A stretch of DNA of 64,000 bases from Charina bottae. Taxonomy: Eukaryota; Chordata; Lepidosauria; Squamata; Charinaidae. The notes under the pieces were generated by a model that worked only from the letters and a program-made list of their open reading frames with translations, did not search any database and was not told where the DNA came from. Shown piece by piece: positions 52,775 to 63,784 of the stretch. The stretch covers positions 81,931,921 through 81,995,920 of the forward strand of contig JALMGJ010000005.1 in NCBI GenBank assembly GCA_023362775.1, given 5' to 3'. The translations under genes and the position numbers were made by a program. Numbering within the stretch: position 1 is the first letter of the stretch; every line of letters starts with the position of its first letter.

Positions 52775-54556
52775 GAATTATTTGTTTATTTATTTATTTA
52801 TTATTTGGATTTATCACCGCCCATCTCCACCATGGTAGACTCTGGGCAGTTTACAATCACATTATAAAAAGTTAAAAACCTATACATCTAAAATCTACTA
52901 TAAAAAAAATTTAAAAATCCAAGAGATGGTGTGTTCTTAAAAGGAGGATATTACTAAGCTAACCACCCCCAAGAGGAACTATTATTTCCTTCTTTCCAGG
53001 CAAGGCGGCAGAACCAGGTCTTTAAAGACTTCCTGAAGGCCAGGAGCGTCTCACCTCAGGGGGCAAGATATTCCACAGGGCGGGTGCTATCGCAGAGAAG
53101 GCACGCCTCCTGGACCCTGCTTGATGGAATTCTTTTAGTGATGGGATCCGAAGCATGCCCTCCCTGCATGATCGGGTGGGGCGGGTGGATGTGATCGGGA
53201 TAAGACGGTCCCTCAGATACCCTGGTCCCATGCCATGTAGGGCTTTAAAGGTGATAACCAACACCTTGAATTGGACCCGGAAGCAAACTGATACCCAATG
53301 CAGCTCACGGAGTAGCGGTGTTACATGTGCTGATCTTATAGCAACCAGAACTACCCGTGCAGCCGCATTCTGGACCAGCTGAAGCTTCCAGATACTCTTC
53401 AAGGGTAGCCCCATGTAGAGTGCGTTGCAGTAATCTATATGGGAAATGACAAGGGCATGAGTAACTGTTCGCAGGGCCTCCTGATCCAGGAAGGGGCGCA
53501 ACTGGCGCACAACCCGAAGCTGTGCAAAGGCCCTCCTGGCCACGACTGCCACCTGCTCCTCGAGCAGGAGTCGCGAGTCCAGGAGGACCCCCAAGTTTCG
53601 CACTGAATCTGAACAGGGCAGTGCCACCCCATCCAGAGTTAAAGATGACAACTTCCTGGAAATTGAGAGGCCATCAATCCACAGCCACTCCATCTTACCA
53701 GGGTTCAGCTGAAGCCTGTTGTTCCCCATCCAGGCCCCTACAGCCTCCAAACACTGAGAAAGGGTGTTGACTGCAACACTTACTTCACCCAGGACAGAGA
53801 TGTATAACTGGGTATCATCAGCATACTGGTGATACCTCATCCCGTGGTGACGGATGATCTTGCCCAGCAGCTGCATGTACTGTAGATGTTAAATAGGAGA
53901 GGAGAGAGAACCGAACCCTGCAGCACCCAACACGAGGGATCAAGGGTCAGATCTCTCCTCTGCTATTACCACCGATTGGGAATGGTCCCGGAGGAAGGAG
54001 GCGAACCAGCGTAAAACAACACCGCCCACCCCCAACTCCCTGAGCCGTCCCAAAAGGATACCGTGGTCAACGGTATCGAAAGCCGCTGAGAGATCCAAGA
54101 GAGCGAGAATGGATGCACTCCCTCCATCTCGCTCCCGCCAGAGATCATCCATAAGCATGACCAATGCAGTCTCTGTCCCATATCCCGGCCTGAAACCTGA
54201 CTGAAAGGGGTCTAGATAATCCGTTTCACCCAGAATCCTCTGGAGTTGCAGCGCCACCACCTTCTCAACCACCTTTCCCAAAAAGGGAAGGTGGGAGACA
54301 GGACGAAAGTTGTTTAAAACAGTGGGGTCCAGGGAAGGCTTCTTGAGGAGAGGGTGCACCAGCGCCTTCTTAAAGACCGCCGGAAACACCCCCTCCCCAA
54401 AGATGTATTCATCATCGCCTGGACCCAACCACATGTGACCTCCCGGGCTGACTTGACCAGCCAGGAGGGACACAGGTCTAGATGACAAGTGGTGGCGTTT
54501 ACAATCCAGAGAATCCTGTCTACTTCATCAGGCCCAACAGGATCAAACTGTTCCCA
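52775..54556 (-). mobile_element. L2-clade LINE, 5'-truncated copy
   Basis: The 3' tail (tttatttatttattatttgg) and 'actctgggcagtttacaa' stand at the low end. ORF2 runs to 54556, inside the linker before the RT. Very similar to the copy at 4455-7400. At its 5' end the sequence passes into a perfect 10-bp inverted repeat (54557-54566 / 54575-54584). Confidence 0.9.
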
Positions 54557-54560
54557 GATT
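53022..54560 (-). pseudogene. L2 ORF2 reverse transcriptase, frameshifted
   Basis: Frames 54488-53940 ('SLLAGQVSPGG', 'FRPVSHLPFLGKVVEKVVAL', 'QSGFRPGYGTETAL', 'ALLDLSAAFDTVDHGIL') and 53876-53022 ('MRYHQYADDTQLYIS', 'DSRLLLEEQVAVVARRAFAQ', 'ALYMGLPLKSIWKLQLVQNA', 'ALHGMGPGYLRDRLIPITS', 'APALWNILPPEVR'). Both catalytic aspartate motifs survive. Roughly 60 bp of the 'GVPQGSVLSPLLFNIYM' region are disturbed between the frames. Confidence 0.88.
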
Positions 54561-54584
54561 GTGCAATTAGCCAGTTGCACAATC

Positions 54585-55824
54585 AAGGCAGAGTCTGCCT
54601 TCCTCTTCTCTGAGGCTATTTCTGTCCTATTGCTCTCCCATCAGTCTTTATTTCATATTGTTTTAACTTGGGAGATGCTCGAATGGGTTATAGCAAGAGG
54701 AGCAGACAAACCAGGGAGAGTTCTGAAGTCAGGCTGACCCCATGACCCCATTCCTGTCCAGTTCGTGGATATTTACCTTGGTGACTGGTAACATACTGAA
54801 AGGGAGGCAGCAAAGTCAGAGAAGAAAACCAGTCTCCTTGCACACTCACAAACCAGGACAGCACTATTTGTCAGTGATTCAGCACGGACACAATAGAGGG
54901 CAGGGTAAGGGCACCTTTACCAGCACCTTTTATATGGGTGCTGTTTTGTACCTAGTCAAGAATGGGTATTGACATCCGGGTACCTTGAGGACAAATAAAT
55001 ATATTTATAACATAATCCAGACTTCTAAAAATTATAAAGGAAAAAGTGGCTTTTTCTGAGAACATGATTTTGCCCCTCTCTATTCACTTCCAGGCTGAAG
55101 ATCTTCCAGCTGAATGCTGATGTGGGTGAAGTCTGGAGAACTTAGTCAGGGATGGATATAGAGCTGCCCAAGCACTCGGGGAGTAAGACTGGAGCCTTGG
55201 CTAATAAGATGAGGAGATGGGGTGGAAGGATCAATTAAGTAAATGGGGCCCTGTGCCATTTCGGATCTGCAGGGTGGGCAGGCAGACGTTTAGCTGGGAA
55301 ATAAGTTAAAATTTAACTAACTTACATTGTCTTGGAGGAGCTACTCCAGATAAATGTCTGCCTGTTTGGCAGAAGCCAGAAGAGTGTGCTGAACCCTTCC
55401 CCAGATGAAGTGTGCTTTTCAAAAACTGCTGAGCTGTTCGTTCATGAGAAACTTGAACATTTTGTACATTGGATTGATAAATTGTGGCTGTTATTTAAAA
55501 AAGCATACAAATTCAATTAGTAAAGGGCCTATGGTTTAGGGTGACTTTATAAGAGGTTTGCAATTCCTAGCTGTGTTTTTTGAAAAAAAGAAACCAGGAA
55601 ATTGAAATATAAGGTATATATCTTATGATCTGCAATATGTAAGCAGTTAATATTTTATACCAGGATGGCTTTTCAAATCAGGATCCTTGAGCTCTCACTT
55701 TGCTTTAGTCTTTCAGGTCAACCTTGGGCTAGGGAGAGATATACCCAGACAGACATTCAACAGTTGCACCTTCCTTAATCGCTTGATGAATAAAAAAAAA
55801 ATTCCCTTCTCACCCCTATGGGTG
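54585..55824. other. unassigned DNA
   Basis: No recognised gene or repeat. Confidence 0.4.
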
Positions 55825-56313
55825 GTGTGTGTCTTCCTCAACCTCGGGTCCTCCACCAGAGGCCTGGGAGTTTGAGGGTTCTGCGCAGGATCTTAGCTGT
55901 TCCTAGCACTGCACTCTTCTGGACAGAGAGCTCTGATGTTGTTCCTGGGATCTGTTGGAGCCACTCTCCCAGCTTGGGAGTCACAGCCCCGAGTGCTCCT
56001 ACCACCCCTGGGACCACTTTGGCCTTCACTTTCCACATCCTCTTCAGTTCCTCCTTCAGGCCCTGGGACTTCCAGGGCTTATCCATGATCTTTTGCCTCA
56101 TATCAGCTGCTGTGCTCTGTAATGGAGGGGATGGCAGTGATTTTCCAGGTTCAGGTGTTGGCTGCACCTCCAGTTGTTCTTCCGGGTCTTCTTGAGTCTG
56201 GAATATAATGTGTAGTTGGTCTATCTGAAGTTGTGAGAGCAGCTTCCTCTTCACTATGTTGAAGCGTTGGGTAACTAGCTGTTTCTCAGTGTGGATGCAG
56301 GTCTTCTGTCCAT

Positions 56314-56345
<32 letters not shown>

Positions 56346-56590
56346 CAGAGTGGCTCCCCAGAATTCAGCCTACTATAGTAATTGACCAGGCATAAATTCC
56401 ATAAGTCCACAATCCAGCTACAATCCCTTACTATAGAGTCATTTGATGGGTTTCTGTCTGATTCATTCAGGTAACATGCACAATATCCCAAACTGGAACA
56501 GAATGTGTCTTCAAAAATACATTTGTGGATTCTCCAGATTCTGATTGGCAAAAAATCTGCATCTGTGTGCAGAGGCATTGTTTCTCCTGT
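55825..56590 (-). pseudogene. LINE-like ORF remnant, possibly an RLE-type (R4/Dong-like) element
   Basis: The minus-strand frame 56578-55838 has 'KQLVTQRFNIVKRKLLSQLQ' in its middle, and near its end 'KEELKRMWKVKAKVVPGVVG', 'ALGAVTPKLGEWLQQIPGTT' and 'LGTAKILRRTLKLPG'. The '(V/I)VPVVIGALG ... LLGTARILRK' text is known from the C-terminus of certain vertebrate and invertebrate LINEs. The two parts seem brought together by an internal deletion, since no RT motif lies between them. A (ca)n run (56312-56343) lies inside the open frame. Clade uncertain. Confidence 0.5.
56312..56343. repeat. (CA)n microsatellite
   Basis: About sixteen ca units. Confidence 0.95.
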
Positions 56591-57893
56591 AAACTGATTA
56601 ATTTCAACTAGTGTTGCAGAGAATTCAGTTGTTATTATCAGTTTGAGATTTGGCTAGATATTTTTTGCAACCATCAGAAATCATTGCTTAATAATTCAAT
56701 TCAAGCTTTTATACAGTCATAGACTTGCTACATACACAACAGATAAGAGGGCTCAGCAAAATTGTACAGTATATATGGATACTTAATAGAGCAAAACAAG
56801 GAGATTGCTATAAAGATGATAATGATGATGATGGTGATGGTGACAACAACTACTAAAATAATAGTAGTAGTAATAGAAATAGTAGTAGTAAAACCTGCAA
56901 GCTAAACAGATTTGAAAAATAAATGATGGCCTAAGGAGGAAGAAGGGGGGGAAGAAAAAAAAAAGAACTAGAAACATTGGGACTAAAGGCAAATGAATAA
57001 TGACAACGTACAATAGCACAAAATTAGACACACCAAAACTAGATAAAATGAAGAATATAAAATAATTGTCAACCTCAGGTCATATGTTTACAAATCTGTA
57101 TGACTGAGCTAAGAATTTGGCAAAAGTTAATGTCACACTTCTATTAACATCCATCTAATAAAAAAGTTAATATCACTTGAGAAATCTTCTGGGAAATTGA
57201 GTTAAAAGGGGTTATAAACCTTAATCATTCATCCCTACAGAAATTACAAAAGAACATAACAGGGGTTAGCAATCTGATTGCTTCATTCCCAGAGGTGCAG
57301 TGACAATGGTCATATGGGGTGCCCCAAAATCTTCCAGTTAATAATGCATACGGGAGAGTTGAATCCAGCTCTTTAAGAGGTACAGTGGGATTATACGGGG
57401 AGATGGTAAAGCCTTTAGTACGAGAGGGCAAATGAAGGGAAGTTAGGAGAATAAGTACTATGGTCTACTAGGTGGCAGTTTTGTGTTAAAAATTGTGGCC
57501 CCAGAGCTGATGTGTGAGTACATGAATAAATTCAAAAGAAGAATTAGCATGGACAGCTTTCTGCCAGTATCTGAAAGCTATGGAATCAAACAAAGGAAGA
57601 TCAGCCTCACTAGAAAGTACACATTTAGGTGGATGAAGAACAGAACACAAGGAAATAGGAGAGATTTGTGCCACAGCTTGGCCAAAGCCCAAGACATATC
57701 TTGGAATACATAAAATCATTGGGACAACATTTTGGCCTTAAAAACTAGTAAAGCAGTAGGTACAAGCTGTGCTCGTTTGATTTTTAAAAAAGGAATTATG
57801 GGCTTGGCACTGTAAGAAGGAGCTGAATGATATACGTTCTATGAGAGAGAAGCTCTATCAGAATGAAAATTAACATCTTTGTCTTTGAACTGT
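56591..57893. other. unassigned DNA with imperfect trinucleotide repeats
   Basis: An imperfect (gat)n and (tag)n stretch lies at about 56815-56890. Otherwise no gene or repeat was recognised. Confidence 0.5.
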
Positions 57894-57910
57894 TCAGTAA
57901 TAATTTTTGT

Positions 57911-60050
57911 TTATTCATTCAGTCGCTTCCGACTCTTCATGACTTCATGGACCAGCCCACGCCACAGCTTCCTGTCGGCCGTCGCCACCCCCAGCTCCCC
58001 CAAGGTCGAGTCCGTCACCTCCAGAATATCATCCATCCATCTTGCCCTTGGTCGGCCCCTCTTCCTTTTGCATTCCACTTTCCCTAGCATCAGCATCTTC
58101 TCCAGGGTATCCTGTCTTCTCATTATGTGGCCAAAGTACTTCAGCTTTGCCTTTAATATCATTCCCTCAAGTGAGCAGTCTGGCTTTACTTCATGGAGTA
58201 TAGACTGGCTTGATCTTCTTGCAGTCCAAGGCACTCTCAGAATTTTCCTCCAACACCACAGTTCAAAAGCATCTATCTTCCTTCACTCAGCCTTCCTTAT
58301 GGTCCAGCTCTCACAGCCATAGGTTACTACAGGGAATACCATTGCTTTAACTATGTGGACCTTTCAGTGTGATGTCTTTGCTCTTAACTGTTTTATTAAG
58401 ATTTGTCATTGCTCCCCTCCCAAGAAGTAGACGTCTTCTGATTTCCTGGCTGCAGTCAGCGTCTGTAGTAATCTTTGTGCCTAGAAATACAAAGTCTGTC
58501 ACTGCCTCCACATTTTCTCCCTCTATTTGCCAGTTATCAATCAAGCTGGTTGCCATAATCTTGGTTTTTTTGAGGTTTAACTGCAACCCAGCTTTGCACT
58601 TTCTTCTTTCACCTTCGTCATAAGGCTCCTCAGCTCCTCCTCATTTTCAGCCATCTGCATATCTGAGATTGTTAATGTTTCTTCCAGTGATTTTAACTCC
58701 AGCCTTGGATTCCTCAAGTCCAGCACGTCGCATGATGTGTTCTGTGTACAAGTTGAATAGGTAGGGTGAAAGTATACAACCCTCCTTTCCCAATCTTAAA
58801 CCAGTCCGTTGTTCCGTGGTCTGTTCTTACCGTTGCTACTTGGTTGTTAAACAGATTCCTCAGGAGGCAGACAAGATGACTTGGTATAACCAAGAACTTG
58901 CCACAATTTGTTATGGTGTACACAGTCAAAGTCTTTAGAATAGTCAATAAAACAGAAATAGATGTTTTTCTGAAACTCCCTGGCATTCTCCATTATCCAG
59001 CGGATATTGGCAATTTGGTTTCTACTTCCTCTGCCTTTTCTAAACCCAGCTTGTACATCTGGCAATTCTCGCTCCATGAATTGCTGGAGTCTACCTTGCA
59101 AGATCTTGAGCATTACCTTACTGGCATGTGAAATAAGTGCCACTGTTCGATAGTTTGAACATTCTTTAGAGCTTCCCTTTTTTGGTATGGGGATATAAGT
59201 TGATTTTTTCCAATCTGATGGCCATTCTTGTGTTTTCCAAATTTGCTGGCATATGGCATGCATCACCTTGACAGCATCATCTTGCAAGATTTTAAACAGT
59301 TCAGCTGGGATACCATCGTCTCCTACTGCCTTCTTATTAGCAGTGCTTCTTAAGGCCCATTCAACCTCACTCTTCAGGATGTCTGGCTCTAACTCACTGA
59401 CCACACCATCAAAGCTATCCTCGATGTTATTCTCCTTCCTGTACAGATCTTCCATATATTCTTGCCATCTTTCCTTGATGTGTTCTGCTTCTGTTAGGTC
59501 CTTGCCATCTTTGTTTTTGATATCTTGTCCTTCCTATTCTATTGTCTTATTCCACTTCCGTGCATTGCTTTTTTTAAAATAATTCCTTATCTCTTCTGGA
59601 TAACCTCTGGAATTTTGCATTAAATTGGGCATATCTCCCCCTGTTACTGTTGCCTTTTGCTTTCCTTCTTTCTTGGGCTACTTCCAGTGTCTCAGCAGAC
59701 AGCCATCTTGCCTTCTTGGTTTTCTTTTTCTTTGGGACGTTTTTTGTTGCCGCATCCTGAACAATGTTGCGAACTTCTGTCCATACTTCTTCTGGGACCC
59801 TATCTACTAAATCTAGTCCCTTAAATCTATTCTTCACCTCCACTGCATATTCCTTAGGAATATTAGTGAGCTCATATCTAACTGATCTGTGGGTCTTCCC
59901 TATTCTCTTTAGTCTGATTCTAAATTGTGCAATAAGAAGTTTGTGATCTGAACTACAGCACAAACTAGGGGTCATTGGGACATTGTCACACAGAGCAGAA
60001 ACCATCCCCACCTCCATGGATTCCAAAAAGAATGAAACATTAATGTTCAC
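57911..60050 (-). pseudogene. BovB ORF2, RT and C-terminal part, inactivated
   Basis: 60050-59574: end of the endonuclease ('SSDHKLLIAQFRIRLKR') and linker ('KKARWLSAETLEVAQERRKA'). 59455-58847: RT ('GDDGIPAELFKILQDDAVKV', 'YIPIPKKGSSKECSNYRTVA', 'QAGFRKGRGSRNQIAN', 'FIDYSKDFDCVHHNKLW'), ended by a deletion of about 10 nt. 58986-58714: next RT part, with 'VRQGC' lost. 58586-58347: 'LNLKKTKIMATSLIDNWQIE'. 58234-57911: C-terminus to 'SRKRLNE'. KDFDCVH and the loss of VRQGC are shared with the copy at 41315-42987. The YADD region is shortened near 58650. Confidence 0.9.
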
Positions 60051-60057
60051 ATTTTAG

Positions 60058-60203
60058 ACAGAGAAGATAGGTGGTTTGAGAGAGGGGTCAAGGAATCCAT
60101 TTATGCCAACTTGGAAAATCCTTCCTTGAATAGAGGTGGGGGCCTCAGGCACAATCTTTCCCCCATCTTCCTCCCTGCTTTGTCTTCTGTGCCTAGGAAG
60201 ATT
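60058..60203 (+). pseudogene. PLE ORF C-terminus (after GIY-YIG), truncated
   Basis: Reads REDRWFERGVKESIYANLEN, then PSLNRGGGLRHNLSPIF and ALSSVPRK. The 'DRWFERGVKEAIYV...E.PSLNRGGGLRHNLSP' text is a hallmark of the C-terminal endonuclease region in Neptune-type PLE proteins. The RT and the GIY-YIG core are missing. Confidence 0.85.
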
Positions 60204-60365
60204 AAGACCATTTCACAAGCTTAACAGCAGCATGGTGATCTTAACGATCCTCCTTTAGATGATAAAAGGACTTAAAATAACATCTCAATATAACCATGAC
60301 CTAGCCCCAGGTGTAAGGTCACACAGCTACCTAGAAACATATTTAGGATTCCCTTACCAACTTTG

Positions 60366-60414
60366 CTCAGACTGAAGAAGCTCCTTGGATAAGGAGCGAA
60401 ACGTTTCCACTGAG
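60366..60414 (+). ncRNA. hammerhead-ribozyme-like core, PLE family 2
   Basis: CTCAG (60366-60370), CTGAAGA (60372-60378), GCTCCTT (60380-60386), loop GGAT (60387-60390), AAGGAGC (60391-60397), GAAA (60398-60401), CGT (60402-60404), T (60405, position 17, expected cleavage after it), CTGAG (60410-60414). Stem I is CTCAG/CTGAG, stem II seven perfect pairs, stem III minimal. One extra A (60379) precedes stem II. The best-preserved copy in the window. Confidence 0.7.
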
Positions 60415-60478
60415 AAAATAGAAATCCAGTTGACATGATTCAAGCTACAGACAATTCCACCTGGATGACTGAGAACCT

Positions 60479-60706
60479 TCATAGACATGTCCACCACCTT
60501 TGGCTACAAAAGATGTAGTCAATCTGATTTCGGTGTCGACCATCTGGTGAAGTCCATGTATAAAGTGGTCTTTTAGGTTGCTGGAAGAGAGTGTTTCTTA
60601 TGCACAGTGAAGTGTCTTGGCAAAATTCTATCAGCCTATGTCCCGCTTCATTTTGTTCTCCCAGACCATGCTTACCTGTAATTCCAGGTGTCATTTGACT
60701 ACCCAC
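60479..60706 (-). pseudogene. BovB ORF2 endonuclease domain, fragment
   Basis: 'MGSQMTPGITGKHGLGEQNE', 'AGHRLIEFCQDTSLCIRNTL', 'FQQPKRPLYTWTSPDGRHRN' and 'QIDYIFCSQRW': the AP-like endonuclease with the W(T)SP...QIDYI motif. It is cut from the rest of ORF2 by the PLE insertion. Confidence 0.9.
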
Positions 60707-61110
60707 CTTAGCATTCTAGTCTCCTGTAATGAAAATAACATCTCTCTTTGGCATATTATCCATCATCACATGTGGGGCTAGTTGAACTTATCCTCTGTTT
60801 CCTCCCCAGTAGCATTTTGACCATCTTCCGACTTGGGAGTCCCATCTTCCGATGGTATACCGACATATCTCTGGTTGTACTGATCCATTTAGTTTTCACG
60901 GCAGGAATACTGGGGTGGGTTGCCATTACCTTCCCTAGGGATCGTATTTAGTCTGACCTCTCTGCCATGACCTTCCCATCTTGAGTGTCCCTTCATGGTT
61001 TAGCTCATGGTGTCATTGAGGTGCTCAAGCTCCAGCATCACAACAAGGTAACAATCTCCTTTTTTTTACCTTAATAAGCTCTTCAAGATGTTTTAGAGAT
61101 CAGTAATAAT

Positions 61111-62656
61111 ACATTCACATAAAAAGTTCTTTTTAGAGAAAAGCTTCTTTGTAGATTTGCTAAAGTTAAGGGTCAAAAATGTATCTGAACAGCAGTCTAC
61201 ATATGACCTTAATAAGCTCTTCAAGATGTTTTAGATAAGATTAGGGAACATCCTCATTTTCATAAAACAGCAATGGAAATGTACGTGCTGCCACTTAAAG
61301 AAAGGAAGTTAGAAAAGGAAATGGTCTCAGCCATTGACAGAACACAAATTCAAGGCAGAAATTGAACAGGTTTGAAGCAAAAATCAATTCTGATGATGAA
61401 AATTCTTTGAAGCAGACATGGAATTAGTTCAGCCACCATCCTGTCTACATCTCACTGAACTGTAGAATCTTGATAAAGACTAAATAAACAAAGAGAATAG
61501 GGATTATTATTTTGATAGAAGCCACACCCAGTTTAAAACAAAATCTATTCTTTGGGTTGGAGTCAAAATTAGCCTTTTGACTCATAAAAGCAACTTATAA
61601 TCTTTTATCAGAGGAGGGCCATATATTTTTCAGCCAAGGGGTTCTGAAAAATGTTCTGATGGTCTGGATCTCCTTTAATTGGCCTACTTGGACCTAGCAG
61701 ATTCTTAGCTTCCAGTCTTTCTATGAAGGGGGTTGTGGTCATGTAATTTATCAACTGCTCACTATAATTTAATAAGCTTCTAATTGGAAGTATCAGCTCT
61801 ATCATTTCTTTTATAAATTGGAAAATGATGGTGACTTGAATTCTAGAGTAGGCAGTTCACCTTTCTTATTAATTTGGAAAAATAATTATGTAATACTCGC
61901 TTTTATGAGATGTTGGCCTGGGGTTACATAAGGGTTAGTTGGGAAGTTCAGGATCTTATTTCAGTAGGATAGATGGGTCCAAATCTCAAAGCTTGGAGAC
62001 ATTTAAGAAAGATGAAATATTAACTAAAGTCATTTTAGAGTCTTCAGATTCCCATATTTTTGGAAGAGTGTTACATAAAATAGAACCAATTCACAAGAAA
62101 CAGTTTGACAAAAATATTTTAGGTTTTTGTTTAGGGAGGTGTTTGGCACAATATGTTTGCAACTATGAGAAATCATTACTTAACAATATCTATTAGGCTT
62201 GTGTAAATCGTCTGATGAATCACCACTCTTCTCAAAGCTACTAAACAGCTTCCTGGTGGAAGTGCCTTCTTGACATACATACGGTATGTGCAGCCAAATC
62301 ATCTTAGAGCAGCTATGAAGAACCTGCACTGAGCCTTCACACACCTAGGGCTACTTTTCAGATTTGAGAACCAGATCTTGAGGGGGCTTCATTCTTGTCA
62401 AGGGGCTTGCACAGCTTTAAAATCTATGCAAATAGAAAATATCAACTACTTTTTATAACATTATTATCAGATTTTCCCAAAGGATCCCAGAGTGCTGGGT
62501 GTCAAAACTTTAGCTGAATCACTAAGCATCCTTCATTGCTATTGACTGCAGTTATTGTTGCTCAGGTCTAGTATGCCTAGACCTAGTATCTAGTTTGGAG
62601 AAAACGAAGGAGAAGTGAAGTAATTGTCTACATATTGATTTCATTTGCAAGTCTCT
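61111..62656. other. unassigned AT-rich DNA
   Basis: No recognised gene or repeat. It contains, at 61206-61235, the source of the 30-bp filler found at the BovB 5' junction. Confidence 0.45.
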
Positions 62657-63784
62657 AAGAGCAGATTTACATCTATTTTTGTTTTTGTTTTATTGACTAT
62701 TCTAAAGCCTTTGACTGTGTGGATCATAACAAATTGTGGCAAGTTCTTGGTGGTATGGGGATACCAAGTCATCTTGTCTGCCTCCTGAGGAATCTGTATA
62801 ACGACCAAGTAGCAACGGTAAGAACAGAGCACGGAACAACGGACTGGTTTAAGATTGGGAAAGGAGTACGGCAGGGCTGTATACTCTCACCCTACCTATT
62901 CAACCTGTATGCAGAACACATCATGCGACATGCTGGGCTTGAGGAATCCAAGGCTGGAGTTAAAATCGCTGGAAGAAACATTAACAATCTCAGATATGCA
63001 GATGATACCACTTTGATGGCTGAAAGCGAGGAGGAGTTGAGGAGCCTTATGACGAAGGTGAAAGAAGAAAGTGCAAAAGCTGGGTTGCAGTTAAACCTCA
63101 AAAAAACCAAGATTATGGCAACGAGCTTGATTGATGACTGGCAAATAGAGGGAGAAAAAGTGGAGGCAGTGACAGACTTTGTATTTCTAGGCGCAAAGAT
63201 TACTGCAGACGCTGACTGCAGCCAGGAAATCAGAAGACGTCTACTTCTTGGGAGGAGAGCAATGGCAAATCTTGATAAAATAGTTAAGAGCAGAGACATC
63301 ACACTGACAACAAAGGTCCGCATAGTTAAAGCAATGGTATTCCCTGTAGTAACCTATGGCTGCGAGAGCTGGACCATAAGGAAGGCTGAGCGAAGGAAGA
63401 TCGATGCTTTTGAACTGTGGTGTTGGAGGAAAATTCTGAGAGTGCCTTGGACTGCAAGAAGATCAAACCAGTCCATACTCCAGGAAATAAAGCCAGACTG
63501 CTCACTTGAGGGAATGATATTAAAGGCAAAACTGAAGTACTTTGGCCACATAATGAGAAGACAGGATACCCTGGAGAAGAAGCTGATGCTAGGGAAAGTG
63601 GAAGGCAAAAGGAAGAGGGGCCAACCAAGGGCAAGATGGATGGATGATATTCTGGAGGTGACAGACTCAACCATGGGGGAGGTGGGGATGGTGACGGCCG
63701 ACAGGAAGCTCTGGCGTGGGCTGGTCCATGAAGTCACGAAGAGTCGGAAGCGACTGAACGAATAAACAACAACAAGAGCGGATT
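62657..63784 (+). mobile_element. BovB (RTE) LINE, young 5'-truncated copy with TSD
   Basis: The TSD aagagcagatt (62657-62667) and aagagcggatt (63774-63784) match at 10 of 11. The element at 62668-63773 begins within the RT just before motif A and runs to the 3' terminus (cgactgaacgaataaacaac). It lacks the lesions shared by the copies at 41315 and 57905. Confidence 0.93.
62680..63765 (+). pseudogene. BovB ORF2 C-terminal half, open reading frame without start
   Basis: One frame without a stop from the truncation point to the natural stop. FIDYSKAFDCVDHNKLW (motif A with the catalytic Asp), WFKIGKGVRQGCILSPYLF (motif B region intact), LRYADDTTLMAESEEEL (motif C), LNLKKTKIMATSLIDDWQIE, VVTYGCESWTIRKAERRKI, LRVPWTARRSNQSIL, LKYFGHIMRRQDTLEKKLML, RGQPRARWMDDILEVTDSTM and the end HEVTKSRKRLNE. 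The endonuclease and the N-terminal RT are missing, so it is not autonomous, but the frame shows that the insertion is recent. Confidence 0.92.

Larger units (their letters stand above)
60058..60486 (+). mobile_element. Penelope-like element 3' end (family 2, Neptune-like), inside BovB
   Basis: 5'-truncated. It holds the C-terminal end of the ORF, then a noncoding end with a hammerhead-like core and the 3' tail 'ggatgactgagaaccttcatag'. The two sides of the BovB endonuclease region are separated by exactly this block. I could not settle a TSD. It gives the parent sequence for the inverted elements at 8724-8971 and 45370-45528. Confidence 0.88.
57894..61110 (-). mobile_element. BovB (RTE) LINE, nearly full length, with TSD
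   Basis: The TSD tcagtaataat (11 bp, perfect) is at 57894-57904 and 61100-61110. The element reads 3' to 5' on the plus strand: 3' end at 57905, RT, linker, endonuclease (60479-60706 antisense), 5' region near 60850-61050 ('gaatactggggtgggttgccattacc', 'catggtttagctcatgg' in antisense). A PLE (60058-60486) is inserted between the endonuclease and the rest. The outermost 30 bp at the 5' junction (61068-61097) are copied from host DNA 100 bp away. Confidence 0.92.

Noticed and set aside
57879..58322. Plus-strand ORF of 147 residues (also similar ones at 42563-42946 and 63354-63794 on the other strand)
   Set aside because: They are antisense shadows of the BovB ORF2 C-terminus. They recur only because the BovB sequence recurs.
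61700..62200. Possible gene fragment (plus-strand ORF at 61939-62196)
   Set aside because: 85 codons without family resemblance, in AT-rich DNA, with no splice or promoter context. A chance ORF is more likely.
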